DNA of 64,000 bases from Tillus elongatus. Taxonomy: Eukaryota; Arthropoda; Insecta; Coleoptera; Cleridae. Shown piece by piece: positions 37,616 through 48,249 of the stretch; within the stretch, counting starts at the first letter, position 1, and every line of letters starts with the position of its first letter. The notes below the pieces were generated by a model. That model had not been told where the DNA came from, ran no database searches, and worked only from the letters and a program-made list of their open reading frames with translations. A program made the position numbers and the translations under genes. Location: assembly GCA_964006375.1 (NCBI GenBank), contig OZ023270.1, positions 71,266,082 through 71,330,081 on the forward strand, in the 5' to 3' direction.

Positions 37616-38265
37616 TTAAATACAATAGAAAAGGCGTTCAAGTCAAATCAAATCAAAACAAGTATCTGGAGTCATTTTAAAAAAAAATATTATAGGAGAC
37701 AGCTCATTTTATTTACATATTTACGCACACACATATTTCAAATTAATGTGTTGGAAAATCGAGTATTTTTATTTCGTACCAATCGTGTATCTGCAATTTA
37801 CTCAGCAATAATTTTTTAACGTCCAATAGCCACTTTTCGTGTATTCAAAGAAGTCTAATTTTCATACAGTGCTTTTATGACAAAATAATATCAACATCGG
37901 TCATTTCATACATTGTCCATATTGCTCAATGAACCAGGGCAGCTAATTTTCACATCAATCACGTCATTTCCCACAGTGCAATCCATTAATACGATTGGCC
38001 GATGAAGTTTTCAACAGTGTTGCCATTAAATATTGATACAGTCAATGAATGTTAAACCACTTGACGTGCCCCGGCAAACGCTAATAAAATTTCTGCCGTT
38101 GGCCTTCTCTATTCGCTCTGTATAATGGTTATTCAATGGCGTAGGTGGTATCTGATAAACTGGATGATAACTTTCATAAATTTGTGTTGTATTACAAGAT
38201 TTTTAAGTTTAAAAGATCATGCAGCAAGACCATTGCAGGAGTGAAATTAAAATTGAAATGAAAAT
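37616..38265. other. Non-repetitive island, candidate regulatory DNA
   Basis: 37900-38160 has balanced composition and clustered homeodomain/PBC-type motifs (ATCAATCACGTCA, CCATTAATACGATTGG, GCCATTAAATATTGATAC). No coding potential. Confidence 0.35.
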
Positions 38266-38269
38266 GACG

Positions 38270-38617
38270 CTATTTTTCCTTAACGTCGGCCTATTTCCAC
38301 GACTATGGTCAATCACCGACGCAGGGAGCAGTTTCACCTCACTATCCTGGTCATTTTCCAAACCACTTCCTGTCGGTGAGGAGAATGGGGATATTTAACG
38401 TGTACAACATCGCATGGTATACGAGACCGATGGATTTACGCCCCCTCAAAAGGGTGGAACGTCCTGACATTCAACTTGCTCAAGCACAATGCTGTAACCT
38501 CGATTGATGTTAATTTGCAGTATGTACTGGAAATTAATTTGACGCTTCTGCTGGGAATCGAAACTGGGATCTTTGAGTCCAGAGGCAAACGTCCACCACC
38601 AAACCATCGAGGCTGAC
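38270..38617 (-). mobile_element. Diverged tRNA-derived SINE
   Basis: Minus orientation: CCTTAACGTCGGCCTATTTC first, then CAATCACCGACGCAGGGAGC, GTACAACATCGCATGG, and a head with degenerate box B complement (GGGAATCGAAACTGGG) and CAAACCATCGAGGC. Confidence 0.78.
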
Positions 38618-38898
38618 AAAATGTAGCTTAGCTTCCAAATAGAACACTCCTGGCTCAGCAAGTAGGTTATAGCAGCAAATTTGTTGAGAAGTGTAACCCC
38701 CAAAAAAAAACATATTAAGTAAACAATGGGAAAAAAGGACAAGAAAAAATCCTGGTAAAAATTAATAAAAAAAAAGGAAATCTGTTGCTACCACTGCATG
38801 TTTTCGGGCGAAATAAAAACCATTATTATTCCGTCATTGAATATGGTGAATAGTAGTGCTCCAATCCTCAATCGCGCTGCTATCTATGTTTTCAGTAG

Positions 38899-39227
38899 TG
38901 CCTCTGAACCAAAGGGTACCGGGTTCTATCCCAGGTTTCTCCTTTCACTTTTTGAGTACAAACTGTAAGATTAACATCAACCGAGGTTCTGGCATTGTAT
39001 TTGAGCAAGTTAAATGTCTACACGTTTCGCCCTTCGGAGGGGACGTAAAGCCGTCGGTCCCGTGTCCATGCGATGTTGGGCAGGTTAAAGATCCCTACCT
39101 TCCTTACAGAAAGGCAGGGGTTCGGCAAAATTTCCAGGATAGTGAGGTGAAACTGCGCCCTGGCGTCGGTGATTGGCCATAGTCGCGGAAATAGGCCGAC
39201 GTTAAAGAAACAAAACACACACACATA
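38899..39227 (+). mobile_element. 5'-truncated tRNA-derived SINE with 10-bp target duplication
   Basis: It starts inside the tRNA-like head (TGCCTCTGAACCAAAGGG), keeps a near box B (GGGTTCTATCCC), and continues to the 3' end GCCGACGTTAAAGAAAC with CA repeats. TTTTCAGTAG flanks both ends (38889-38898, 39228-39237). The duplication shows that the 5' truncation occurred at insertion. Confidence 0.85.
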
Positions 39228-39394
39228 TTTTCAGTAGTTTACGAAAAATCATTTTACACCCGGATTATCCGAATTTGTTTGTGGAAATAGTTTCCTGACT
39301 TATCGTCAATATGGGTGTCATGAAGGTCAGTTCACACGGCAGGCTTTCTTGTATTTCTAGAAACCAGTGTTGCATGACTAAAACTATGCAATAA

Positions 39395-39665
39395 AAATGA
39401 ATAATTCTGTGCCCCAAGGCAATCAAAATTATTTATTACTGAAAAAGTTGTAACGGTATGAGGTGCGGGGGGCATGCCACAAGCTGGTTGAGCCCCTATT
39501 TTAGTGGCTGTTCTCAACTAGTTCAAAATACAAATAACGTGCAGGGGGTAAATTCCCAACGCCAAGTCATTAAAACTGGAGTTCCTCAAGGAAGCATCCA
39601 AGGGCCAACTTTCTTTATTTTATTTATTTACTTTTTGAAGCTGTATAATTTATATAACTAAATAA
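39395..39665 (+). pseudogene. LINE reverse transcriptase fragment
   Basis: GVNSQRQVIKTGVPQGSIQG and PTFFILFI (RT motif B region) follow CGGHATSWLSPYFSGCSQLV, the motif A-B linker of non-LTR polymerases. No catalytic YADD/FADD remains; truncated at TATAACTAAATAAA. Confidence 0.72.
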
Positions 39666-40495
39666 ATATACCTTCTCCTAAAGCTGCATCATTTTCTTTG
39701 GAGCTATAGATTGCTGGTTTGATTTAACTTTAGAGCATGCTAGTTCCGTGTGCCTTACGATTTTAAAGACGTAAAGATCCCTAACTATCTCACGTAAATT
39801 AGAAATTGGGCGAGAAAATAACTCAGCTTATGTATCGAAATCGTCATTAGATGCCATCCACTGGATCCTGTAGAAATTGTAACTTCTTTCGGCTTCTAAT
39901 AATTCGTTACATTTACGACGCTACTGCCATCCTATGCTTCAAGATTATCCATCCACACACATACATTCAACACCGGATGTGACGTAATGATAATTTTCTA
40001 ATCATCAATCATTTATTTATGACTGAAGTGAATTATGCTTTTATTGGGACAAAGCAATGATTACAATTGATTACTTTGGTCCACGGCTTGCTGTCTCTCT
40101 TGCGCCGTCGTCTTTCCAAGGCCCACTAGACAGAAACGAGAATACATCAGAGATTCGAGCGCAGGAAGTTGTCTAAAGGGTACATCAATAATGGTGACAT
40201 CCTCCTTCAATCACAATTGAAGCTGCCGTTTAATGCGTATTTTTAATTTCGAACTCTTGTTTGTCATGCTTGACTCTTTAACCGTCTGTTGGTCGCATTG
40301 TTATACATATTACGGTTTCTTAACTGTTTATGTGACGATTATTTAATCAAAAAGTCTAGGGGCGACATAATCAATCGGTGACTTGCAATATTTGAACACT
40401 CGAACATACTAGACCACTTGATTCTTGATTTGTTTGCTTTCGGATTGGAAATATTTGGGTTTTTTTCACACTGTAATCCGAACCTCGATATATTA
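39666..40495. other. Non-repetitive sequence with a motif-dense island
   Basis: 39970-40260 contains GTGACGTAATGATAATTTTC, AATCATCAATCATTTATTTA and GCAATGATTACAATTGATTA in close succession, the look of an insect developmental enhancer. No gene. Confidence 0.35.
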
Positions 40496-40499
40496 TTTT

Positions 40500-40597
40500 A
40501 AACACCGCGAAACCCAGTAGTAAGAACGTGCGGCTGTCAAATCAAGGGTCGTGAGTTCGATTCCCAGTAGATGCGGACTTTTCACCTTCACAGTACA
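40500..40597 (+). mobile_element. SINE head fragment interrupted by a mariner element
   Basis: The tRNA-like head has CCCAGTAGTAAGAACGTGCG and box B (GAGTTCGATTCCC), then TTTTCACCTTCACAGTACA. The SINE is broken at a TA where the mariner at 40600 begins. Confidence 0.65.
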
Positions 40598-40599
40598 TA

Positions 40600-41030
40600 C
40601 GAGGGAATATTGAAAAGTATTTAGTCTACAATATACAATAATTCAAAAATGATTCAATATAATCTCCTCAGATGCCCACACACTTGGCAGAAAATTAATA
40701 AAAAATTATAAATACTTAAAAGAATATTTATTTTGGTCTTCAACGGCACATGTGACTTCGTTTCGTGTCTACCTTTGAAATGTTTTTTAGCTTTGCGAAT
40801 AGACAATAGTCTGATGGTGCTAAATCGGGAGATCCGGGTGGTCAACAATTTTAAAACCAGTTTTATCAATTGTTTGCAGTATAGTTAATAACTTGTGAGC
40901 AGGGGCGTTGTCTTGCAAAAAGATCACATCTTTGGTCAGTTTTTCACGGTACTCATCACAGAGATGAACCCATATTTCGTAGATAGTGACAAGGTGGCCC
41001 AAAAAAAATTGATGAATCCTCAAAACGGTG
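40600..41030 (-). pseudogene. Mariner transposase C-terminal fragment with 3' terminal repeat
   Basis: The terminal end CGAGGGAATATTGAAAAG starts right after TA (40598-40599), as in mariner elements. Minus-strand coding reads KLTKDVIFLQDNAPAHK (second catalytic D), GFKIVDHPD, then after a frameshift SPDLAPSDYCLF (third catalytic D) and KHFKGRHETKSHVP. The N-terminal half is missing. Confidence 0.8.
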
Positions 41031-41094
41031 ACATATTCTCCTCATCATTGTCAAAGATTGTGGCTTCCACAATTTATCACTTAAACCAGGTTTT

Positions 41095-41405
41095 CCAGAA
41101 ATTTTCACCTTGATCTCCCTATCCCCTTTTTACAACCATACCTCCTGCAAATATTGTTGCTGTTTATTGTCTCAAAATATGTCGAACGAATGTTGCCTTC
41201 CTCCTGTCAATGTATTTCAGTAAGTATCTATCTTCTTTCACTTCTTCTAGTATACAATGTTATTGATCTTTCTACAGGTTTACCTTGTCTTTGTCATTTT
41301 TTGATGTTCATATTTCTTAAAGTTTTGTTCGCTTCATGTACTCCTTACTCAAAGTCCAGCTTTCCGCCACATACATTACAATATTATATAAATATAACTT
41401 GACGA
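41095..41405 (-). pseudogene. LINE ORF2 C-terminal fragment
   Basis: Minus strand: AESWTL-like start (SWTLSKEYMKRT), then EEVKEDRYLLKYIDRRKATF and VRHILRQ, matching the end region of the LINE pieces at 22075 and 50277. Frameshifted. Confidence 0.65.
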
Positions 41406-41600
41406 ACCCCTTCTTCAGGTTGAAGTTAAAATGTATTACAATGAGAAGAAGAGGAGAGCGTTGGTCTACTAGATCGTATAAGCTAGATATTCTTAAATCT
41501 TCACCTGTATAATATCAATTTGTATTATATCCAAAAAGACTTTATTTATCTTTATCCAACCTTTTAACATTTAATACCTACTATGTGAAAACTGTAACCT

Positions 41601-41850
41601 GTGATGAGCACTGATAAGTAGACTGGGAGAACCCAAATCACCACAGCACATATTTCGAAGACCTTACGATTGTTTCGCTAACAAAGTTGGCGTCACCAGA
41701 GGATGAAAAAATAATATTTTTCATTCTCTGAAAATAAATTTTTATAAAATAATATTTTTCATTATCTGATGACGCTGACTTTGTCAGCGAAACGATCATA
41801 AGGTATTTGAAATATGTGTTGTGGTGATTTGGGTTCCCAAAGTGTACTTA
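41601..41850. repeat. Palindromic repeat with hammerhead-like cores in both arms
   Basis: Arms 41601-41710 and 41752-41850 are inverted copies (CCCAAATCACCACAGCACAT and its complement). On the plus strand, right arm: CTGATGA (41766-41772), stem GCTGAC/GTCAGC with TTT loop (41774-41788), GAA (41789-41791), a weak AC/AT stem III with GATC loop, then A. On the minus strand, left arm: CTGGTGA (one core change), hairpin, GAAAC, AATC loop, GTA. One extra base follows CTGATGA before stem II. The same family occurs at 28497-28680. Confidence 0.7.
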
Positions 41851-42302
41851 TTCAATACCTACATTTTACAAATTTTTTAATGTAAAAATTGTCAATTATA
41901 ATCTAATTTAAAGATAAATCCGGTGAGAATGACACTGTTTCCAAGGATGAAATGATGGGTCCAAACTCGTCACACTAGGTCTCAAAGATCAGGGTGGCGA
42001 TGGCCAAATGATAGTCTCCTTCCTTAATGAGTCTAAACCAGCTGATTTTTTTTTAATGTGAAGTGCCAAACGGATTTTATGTTTGATGTTTATTTTATCA
42101 ATACTTTTATTAAAACAATAAACTGAAAGACGTATTTCATGCTTTATGCCACTGTTTAATATAAAACTTGATATATAACGCAGCTATATATGATAGTATT
42201 GTATGATTGGCGTAGATATAACAAATTAACTAATCCACACCTGGCTTAATGTGTTTTGGATTTAAACAAGTATTATTATAAATATAATATATAAGAATAT
42301 TA

Positions 42303-42395
<93 letters not shown>

Positions 42396-43520
42396 TATAA
42401 ACTAGCTACCTATCGAATTATCTTTGAAAAATTATTTTAAGAAGCAAAGATTTTTGCATATTTTTAACATTATTTTGTCTTTAATTTGTGACAAAGTTTG
42501 CTCTCTACTTTGTATTTTATCTTATAGTTAAAATATAATGTGTACCTGTTGAACGCCTTATTACCAATTCATCAATATTCCGTCTTAAAACACCTGTTAA
42601 AATAAATTCATTCATCCTTAAAGAGGCGAGAAATAAACCTGTAAACTTTCCCTCTTCGGTTTGATTTTGTGCAACAAGCGAACGTGAAAAGAAATCGAGA
42701 GTCTTCCGACCTGCCTTAAGGTGGTAGAAGTTTTTCTCAAATCGTTCACGTCTCGACGATATCCGGTGTCTTTCCAATAAAAAGAGGGTGAACTTACAAC
42801 CGATATAGACGTTTACGGGATGCCACACTTTTCCACCCTCGAATAACTTCCCATCCATTCACTGATCGGTAGTAACCGATCAGCGATCCCTTTTCCTTCC
42901 TGCGAGAGAAAGAATAAAAAAATATCAAGCCATCTCCTTTCACAGCTCCTGCAACGTCGTCTGTTCTGCAACGAACTTGAGATTCTGAGATTCTTTAAGC
43001 ACTGGCCTTTTTTTTGTCCCCCACGTAACTTCTTTCGCATACTTTTAACCCAGTTTTTCTGTGGGAATTTGTTTACTAAATGCACTCCGCTATGCGCTTT
43101 TGTTTTTCACTTTTCCGAACGCAGTTTCGCTTCTGGTGATTTTTGTTTCGTTGCATACGCAACTTGATTCAACCGTGAGACGATTAGGTTTTGTCACTAG
43201 ACGCGATGTTGTTTTGTTTGTCTAGGTCGACGCAGCATTTCGTCCACATAATTAAGTAGCAAGTGCAGGATATCAATCATTGAATGGATATATAAGATCG
43301 GAGATTTATAAATAGAAGTAAGGCGTACGTAGCTCATAGCTCCTGTATAAATTAGGTGTGCAATAAACGTATATCAATTGTGAAATACATAACTTATTCA
43401 TTCACAACTGTTTGGGTGTATATATTGGTTCGTGGCTACAGTTCAATATGAAAACTTTAATAATATTTTTGTTGTAGTTATGTCCTAAATTTTTACGCAT
43501 CAAAAATTGGTATTGACCAA
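41850..43520. other. Unassigned sequence with TA tract and GC-richer block
   Basis: (TA)n at 42302-42393. 42520-43240 is GC-richer, with overlapping minus-strand ORFs (113 and 90 codons) that I do not recognise. 43289-43370 has TATATAAG and AATAAA and could be the promoter/polyadenylation part of a solo LTR, unproven. Confidence 0.3.
42302..42393. repeat. (TA)n microsatellite
   Basis: About 46 TA units, one TG interruption near its start; no element head or tail recognised next to it. Confidence 0.95.
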
Positions 43521-43524
43521 GCTA

Positions 43525-44350
43525 CGAGGGTATGTCAAATATAAACCGGAACTTTTTAAATAATATTGACACAGTATGTAATTTTTCGAAAACATCTAAT
43601 TTGTCTACGTAGTCCGCCCTCTTATCAATACTTTTTTTTTCAACGTATTGGAAATTTTTAATACTGTTATCAAAAAAATAAAATTGGTCGTGTCTCCACC
43701 CAATTGCGCACAAACGCTTCCACGTCTTAGTCGTCATCAAAATGGCGTTCTTTAAATTCTTCGTTGAGTGGTCCAAACATTGTGATAGTCACATGGTGAT
43801 AAATCCAGACCATATGGCGGATGTTCAAGTGTTTCCCAATGGATTGTTTCTAGTTTTTATTGGGTAAAAGCTGCTGTATGTAGCCGGTCGTTATCTTGGA
43901 GATAAATCACACTACGCGTAGGCAAGTGTCGTCTTTAGTGTAGAAAATCAAGGAGCTGGCAGTAGTAGGCGAAGTTAACTGTACGCCGCTCATGAAGGTA
44001 ATCAATGAGCAGCACATCTCTGCGCTTACAAAAACCAGTGGCAAGAACTTTGCCTGAAGAAAGACGAGTTTTTGCTTTGCAAAGTGAGGCTTGTCCAGAT
44101 TTTCGCCACTTCATGCTGGCTTGTTTAGATTCCGGGGTGTAACGATGCACCCACGTCTCGTATGGCAGGTGATAATGCAACTTAAAAAATTACCACCCTC
44201 TGGTCGAGATCGCGCCAAAAGCCTTTTACATACTGTAAAACAGTTTGCTGATCTTCCGTCAGAATGCGAGGAACCCATCTTACTGACACTTTTCGGTTAC
44301 CGCAACACACCTACTGTGCGGGACTTTTTTACGAGATTAGAGACTTGACG
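43525..44350 (-). pseudogene. Mariner transposase, C-terminal two thirds, frameshifted
   Basis: A terminal end CGAGGGTATGTCAAATATAA follows TA (43523-43524). Minus-strand coding: RLLARSRPEGGNFLSCIITC, then ETWVHRYTPESKQASMKWRK (first catalytic region; D of DETW lost), AKTRLSSGKVLATGF, DVLLIDYLHERRTVNFAYYC, then decayed SPDL/CDYHMFGPL-like text, and VEAFVRNWVETRPILFF at the end. A different mariner subfamily from 49301-50259. The N-terminus is absent. Confidence 0.8.
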
Positions 44351-45180
44351 TCACAAGGAAAATATATGTAGCAACCACTTCTTTCTTTTTTTCCCCTTTA
44401 TTTTCTTTTTATTTTCCTCTGTTTTTTAGTTGTACCTACTTACCAAGTGCTAAGTGGTGGAAAAACAACTGGCACGGCCCTGTCTCTTTTGCCTACCTTC
44501 TTTTGCACTGATCTATTAATCTCCTACCTGGAGTTATTTTTCTCTGGATTACACAATCCTTTTCAATTTTCTGGTAACCTTTATCCTCTAGTCGTGTCTG
44601 TATGAACGTCTGCATTCAGTTTACCCCTGAATGAAGCCATACAAAGATTACATATTTCCAGTTAGGTCCTTTCCTGTAAGTTTAATAGCTTTATCTGTAT
44701 TTGACGTGTTTTTAAAAATCTTATAAGGCATTATTTTCTACGTAATAATACTTTAACCGGTTGGTCATCCTGACATTATGTCAACTACGTCAACCAGCGC
44801 TACCTGGAAGCTCTATAAAAGCAGGCCTTTCGCAAAGCACAGTTCAGGTCTACCACAGATCTCCTCTTCTTAGGTTCTTGGGACGTCTGAGATCCCAATT
44901 TTCTACTGAAACACCGCTTAAGTCAGTTCAGTTCACGTTCCAATCTTTCAACTCAAATTCCGTTCGTACAGTGATACCGTAAATATTCAGTGTTTTCTTC
45001 TAAATAAGAAAGTATACGTAATAAACTTCCATCATACGCGCATTTAAGTAAATGCAATACAGAAGCAGCTAATAAGATTGTGAAATCTCCTGAGTAACTC
45101 ATCAATCAAGTGTAAAACCGCAAATTGTAAATAATAGTTAAGTTGAAAAGTGTACCATAGTACTACTTAGTGACAGTATT
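44351..45180. other. Possible solo LTR
   Basis: TATAAAAGCAGGCC at 44814 is followed by AGTTCAGG at 44841-44848 (initiator-like, about 30 bp on) and by AATAAA at about 45013. TATA, Inr and polyadenylation signal within 200 bp is LTR-like, but I cannot define its ends and see no retroviral coding region. Confidence 0.3.
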
Positions 45181-45186
45181 GAATTC

Positions 45187-45880
45187 TTTTCTCTCTATCA
45201 TTTTATCTATCATTTTAACAGAGTAGCCATTATTATATGCTGTTCGCTTAATTATTAAAATTTCTTTTTTAAAATTGTTTTGGGACATAGGTATTGAAAA
45301 TGCACGTTGTATCACAGAATGATAGGCTAACAGCTACAGTGAAAAAGGGTGACATGAATCGTATGGTATGGTTGTGTCAGATTTATTTATGTTGAGATGT
45401 GTGTTTTTATTTCTTTAACGTCGGCCTATTTCCGCGATTATAACCAATCACCGACGCCAGGGAGCAGTTTCACCTCACTATCCTGTCAATTTTGCTGAAC
45501 CCCTGTCTTTCTGTAAGGAAGGGAGGGATCTTTAGCGTGCCCAACATTGCATGGACACGGGACTGACGGCTTTACCTCCCCCCCAGACATTCAACTTGCT
45601 CAAATACAAGGCCACAACCTCGGTTGATGTTGATTGTACAGTATGTACTGAAAAAGTAAAAGGAGTACCCTGTGGTCGAACCCGGTCCCTTTCGGTTCAG
45701 ATGCACACATTCTTACAACTTAACCACCGAGGCTCTATTTATGTTGAAATGATACAGATCAATACATCAATTGTCGTTGCCCATACTTGGTGAAACCGTT
45801 TAATACTAAATATAGGCATAGACACTTTATCTCTGTCTTCACAATTATGAAACCAGAGAGAAAGTCTTTACGTCTGTATT
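45187..45880 (-). pseudogene. Penelope-like element fragment interrupted by a SINE
   Basis: 45187-45384 is closely similar to 3313-3506 of the Penelope copy (the RT-to-nuclease linker; ATGAATCGTATGGTATGGTT shared). After the SINE the sequence resumes at 45751-45880 with terminal-repeat text (GTTGCCCATACTTGGTGAAA). Minus orientation, coding destroyed. Confidence 0.75.
45399..45736 (-). mobile_element. tRNA-derived SINE nested in a Penelope fragment, 14-bp target duplication
   Basis: Minus orientation, 3' end first (TTTCTTTAACGTCGGCC), box B complement GGTCGAACCCGG near the end. ATTTATGTTGAGAT (45385-45398) and ATTTATGTTGAAAT (45737-45750) flank it, one mismatch, so the insertion is old enough for one change. 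Confidence 0.85.
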
Positions 45881-46954
45881 TAGATATGACTGCCTTCACA
45901 TTATATTTCTGGTGAGTTCCTTGTTATTAATTATAAAGAGAATTTAATAAGTTACACAAATTACGGGAATTTAAAAAACATTAAAGCAGAAATGTCTTAT
46001 GATTTGAAAACTTTTAGGTCAAACGATTTTTTGAAATAACCTTGATAAATTATCCTGATAGATATTTTGAGTTCACAGTTATTCGCCTCGTATAACAAAG
46101 CCTAATTACATGATTTTCTCTTCTTCAAAGAAAATCGGCACAAAATTGGAAACATATGGTCTCCATTTGAGTATAAAAATAATCTCAACTACAAATCAAA
46201 GAAGGCAATATTACAAAGCTTAGCAAAGCAAGAAATTGATACAATTCTGCAATTCATTTAATCTCTACATCATTTTAAAAAAGAATGCCTTCCATCTCTG
46301 TTAAGTTAGCGGGAAAGAAAAATTTTAATTAGATTTGTGTTCAAACAGTTGCAGTAATCGGAAAATGTCAAAGTAACTTATTAGTACTTTAATGTTTTGT
46401 CCGTAAACAATTCCTTTAAATAACCGGGTAGAGCGGCATAGCTTGCTCTCCTAGATCGTTTTGTGTTTCTTTTGCCGGCCAACATGGCACAAGATAAATG
46501 GTGGCTGCAGATATACTGTACTTCGTTTTATTAGCAATTTAACATTGTTAATGATAAAGTTGATAATTGTCGACAATAACGCAACGAGTGGGTCTTTTGT
46601 TTAGCGCGTGTGGTACACCTGTAATAAATTTTTATCTGTCAGTGGTAGCTAGATCAATTAAAATTTCACGATATCACAACAAAGACTTTCAGCAATTAAT
46701 CGTTGTTAGAAGCGTATCTGTGAAATGATCAGATGATGTTCCGGGTCTTAATGGCTTTAAATTCTTCATAATTATGATGACAGATTATTAGAGGTATTGT
46801 AAGGACAGTTTAGAAAACGAAAGAAATGTTTTCTTTTGCTTTAAATTATCTTATCAGAAAGCAATTTCTAGAGAATAGTTTTTAAATATCTTCGTCCACT
46901 TTATCTGCAATATCCACACATTAATCATTAAGTTTTGAGCGTTGCGTTGCCCTC
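45881..46954. other. Non-repetitive sequence with a candidate regulatory island
   Basis: 46500-46790 is motif-dense (TTAGCAATTTAACATTG, ATTTTTATCTGTCAGTGG, AGCAATTAATCGTTG) and non-repetitive. No coding potential found. Confidence 0.35.

Positions 46955-47018
<64 letters not shown>
46955..47018. repeat. (AAT)n microsatellite, SINE tail
   Basis: About 21 trinucleotide units, the only long trinucleotide run here. Confidence 0.95.
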
Positions 47019-47021
<3 letters not shown>

Positions 47022-47235
47022 TAACATCACAGTAGATAAACTCCTCACCCAGAAGTGGGGTGCTTACATACACATATAGACAAAGGACACTATCCATAAC
47101 AGATTGGAAGCCGGCCTTCCCACATTCGAGTAAAAAAACCAACTCTCTGAATACGGGACTCGAACCCGCGACCGTTTAGTCCAAACTCTAGAGCTTAGTC
47201 ACTTAGCGAACCGAGCTATTCTACCTGTGTTAAAA
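46955..47235 (-). mobile_element. tRNA-derived SINE with long ATT tail
   Basis: On the minus strand a tRNA-like head begins near 47225 (AGCTCGGTTCGCTAAGTGA as box A region) with a perfect box B GGTTCGAGTCC near 47160. About 130 bp of body and a (TTA)n tail at 47018-46955 follow. A functional tRNA is unlikely because the acceptor and anticodon arms pair poorly and a body plus tail follows. Related to 15035-15225. Confidence 0.72.
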
Positions 47236-47439
47236 TAAATCAATTTTGGTATATTAGACGTCAATTTATTTAATCACTTTAATACATATTTGTCTATACC
47301 AAGGAATTTTGACACCATAATAGATAAAAGATGGACCTGACAGATAATATGAGCACCCTGAGTTTTAGGAAGCGTTTAGACCGTATATGGTTTGGCATAA
47401 GACTTTTGGCGGTTCATGTAGATCGACAGGTTCTTAGCT

Positions 47440-47640
47440 TGAAGAGGAAATATTTAGCAAAAGAATATTTTCTGTTAAACCTCTTCTAGCACACTTTTAT
47501 TAGTCTTTCTCTTGGTGTACTTTGTCTCTAGGATTTTTATTCATGTCCGCATTTCGAAAGCCTCTATCCTCTTCATGTACTGCTTATTCAGAGCTGAGTT
47601 TTCTACATCATACATTTATATGCTCTAATAAACCTCTTCC
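47440..47640 (-). pseudogene. LINE ORF2 C-terminal fragment
   Basis: Minus strand: NKQYMKRIEAFEMRT followed by KILETKYTKRKTNKSVLEEV, the E-Y-M-K-R-I-E-A-F-E-M block that precedes the C-terminal K-F-I-G-H motif. Degraded and frameshifted. Confidence 0.6.
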
Positions 47641-47682
47641 TCTAAGTTCAAATTTGTACCAGTAAGAATATATGTTTTCTAT

Positions 47683-48110
47683 CTAATGCTTGATTTGCTG
47701 CTCCCACATCTGGGGCGCCGCTGCCGCCTCTACACTCGCTATCCTGGACTCCATTCAGAAGCTATACGTCCCATCGGTGACCCTACCCTCACCCTTGCCC
47801 ACCCACGTGCCGTTGGTGACCTTTATCTCTTTTACATATATCTGCACGGGCACTGCTTGGAGGAGCTTTCTTTTATAGTTCTTCCACCTGCTGCCCCTAA
47901 CAAATCCACCAGGGGAACAGAGCGACTGCACCCTTTTACTGTCCAGGTCACCAGACATAGAACATCTTGCTATGCCCGCTCTTTTGTCCCGAGGACTTCC
48001 AAGTTATGGAATTCCTTGCCAGTACATGTTTTTCCTTCTCCTCCGAGGCTAAACCTTCAAGTCCAGAATTAGCAAGTTGCCTGTTTCCTCCCTGTCGACA
48101 CCCACGATAC
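47683..48110 (+). pseudogene. LINE ORF2 3' end
   Basis: Two overlapping frames give CCSHIWGAAAASTLAILDSI, AIRPIGDPTLT, RAVGDLYLFYIYLHGHCLEE and FVPRTSKLWNSLPVHVFPSP. This is the widespread C-terminal tail of a jockey/CR1-type polymerase in insects (C-S-H-I-W-G, R-R-A-V-G-D-L, P-R-T-S-x-L-W-N-S-L-P). At least one frameshift near 47760. The fragment runs on into the sequence before a short TA run at 48158. Confidence 0.82.
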
Positions 48111-48249
48111 GATAGTATTTAGGTTGTAAGCCCTCGTGGTGTGTTGTTGAAATATATAATATATATATATATATATACACCCATACATTCGATATATAGA
48201 TCAATGCGCCACGCAATAGCATCTTTATAGGTGATTAATTACAGTAGGA

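Noticed and set aside
44091..44348. Plus-strand 85-codon ORF
   Set aside because: It lies antisense to a mariner transposase whose minus-strand reading is clearly recognisable.
47150..47235. A tRNA gene on the minus strand
   Set aside because: Box A and B are good, but arms pair poorly and the head continues into a SINE body with an ATT tail.
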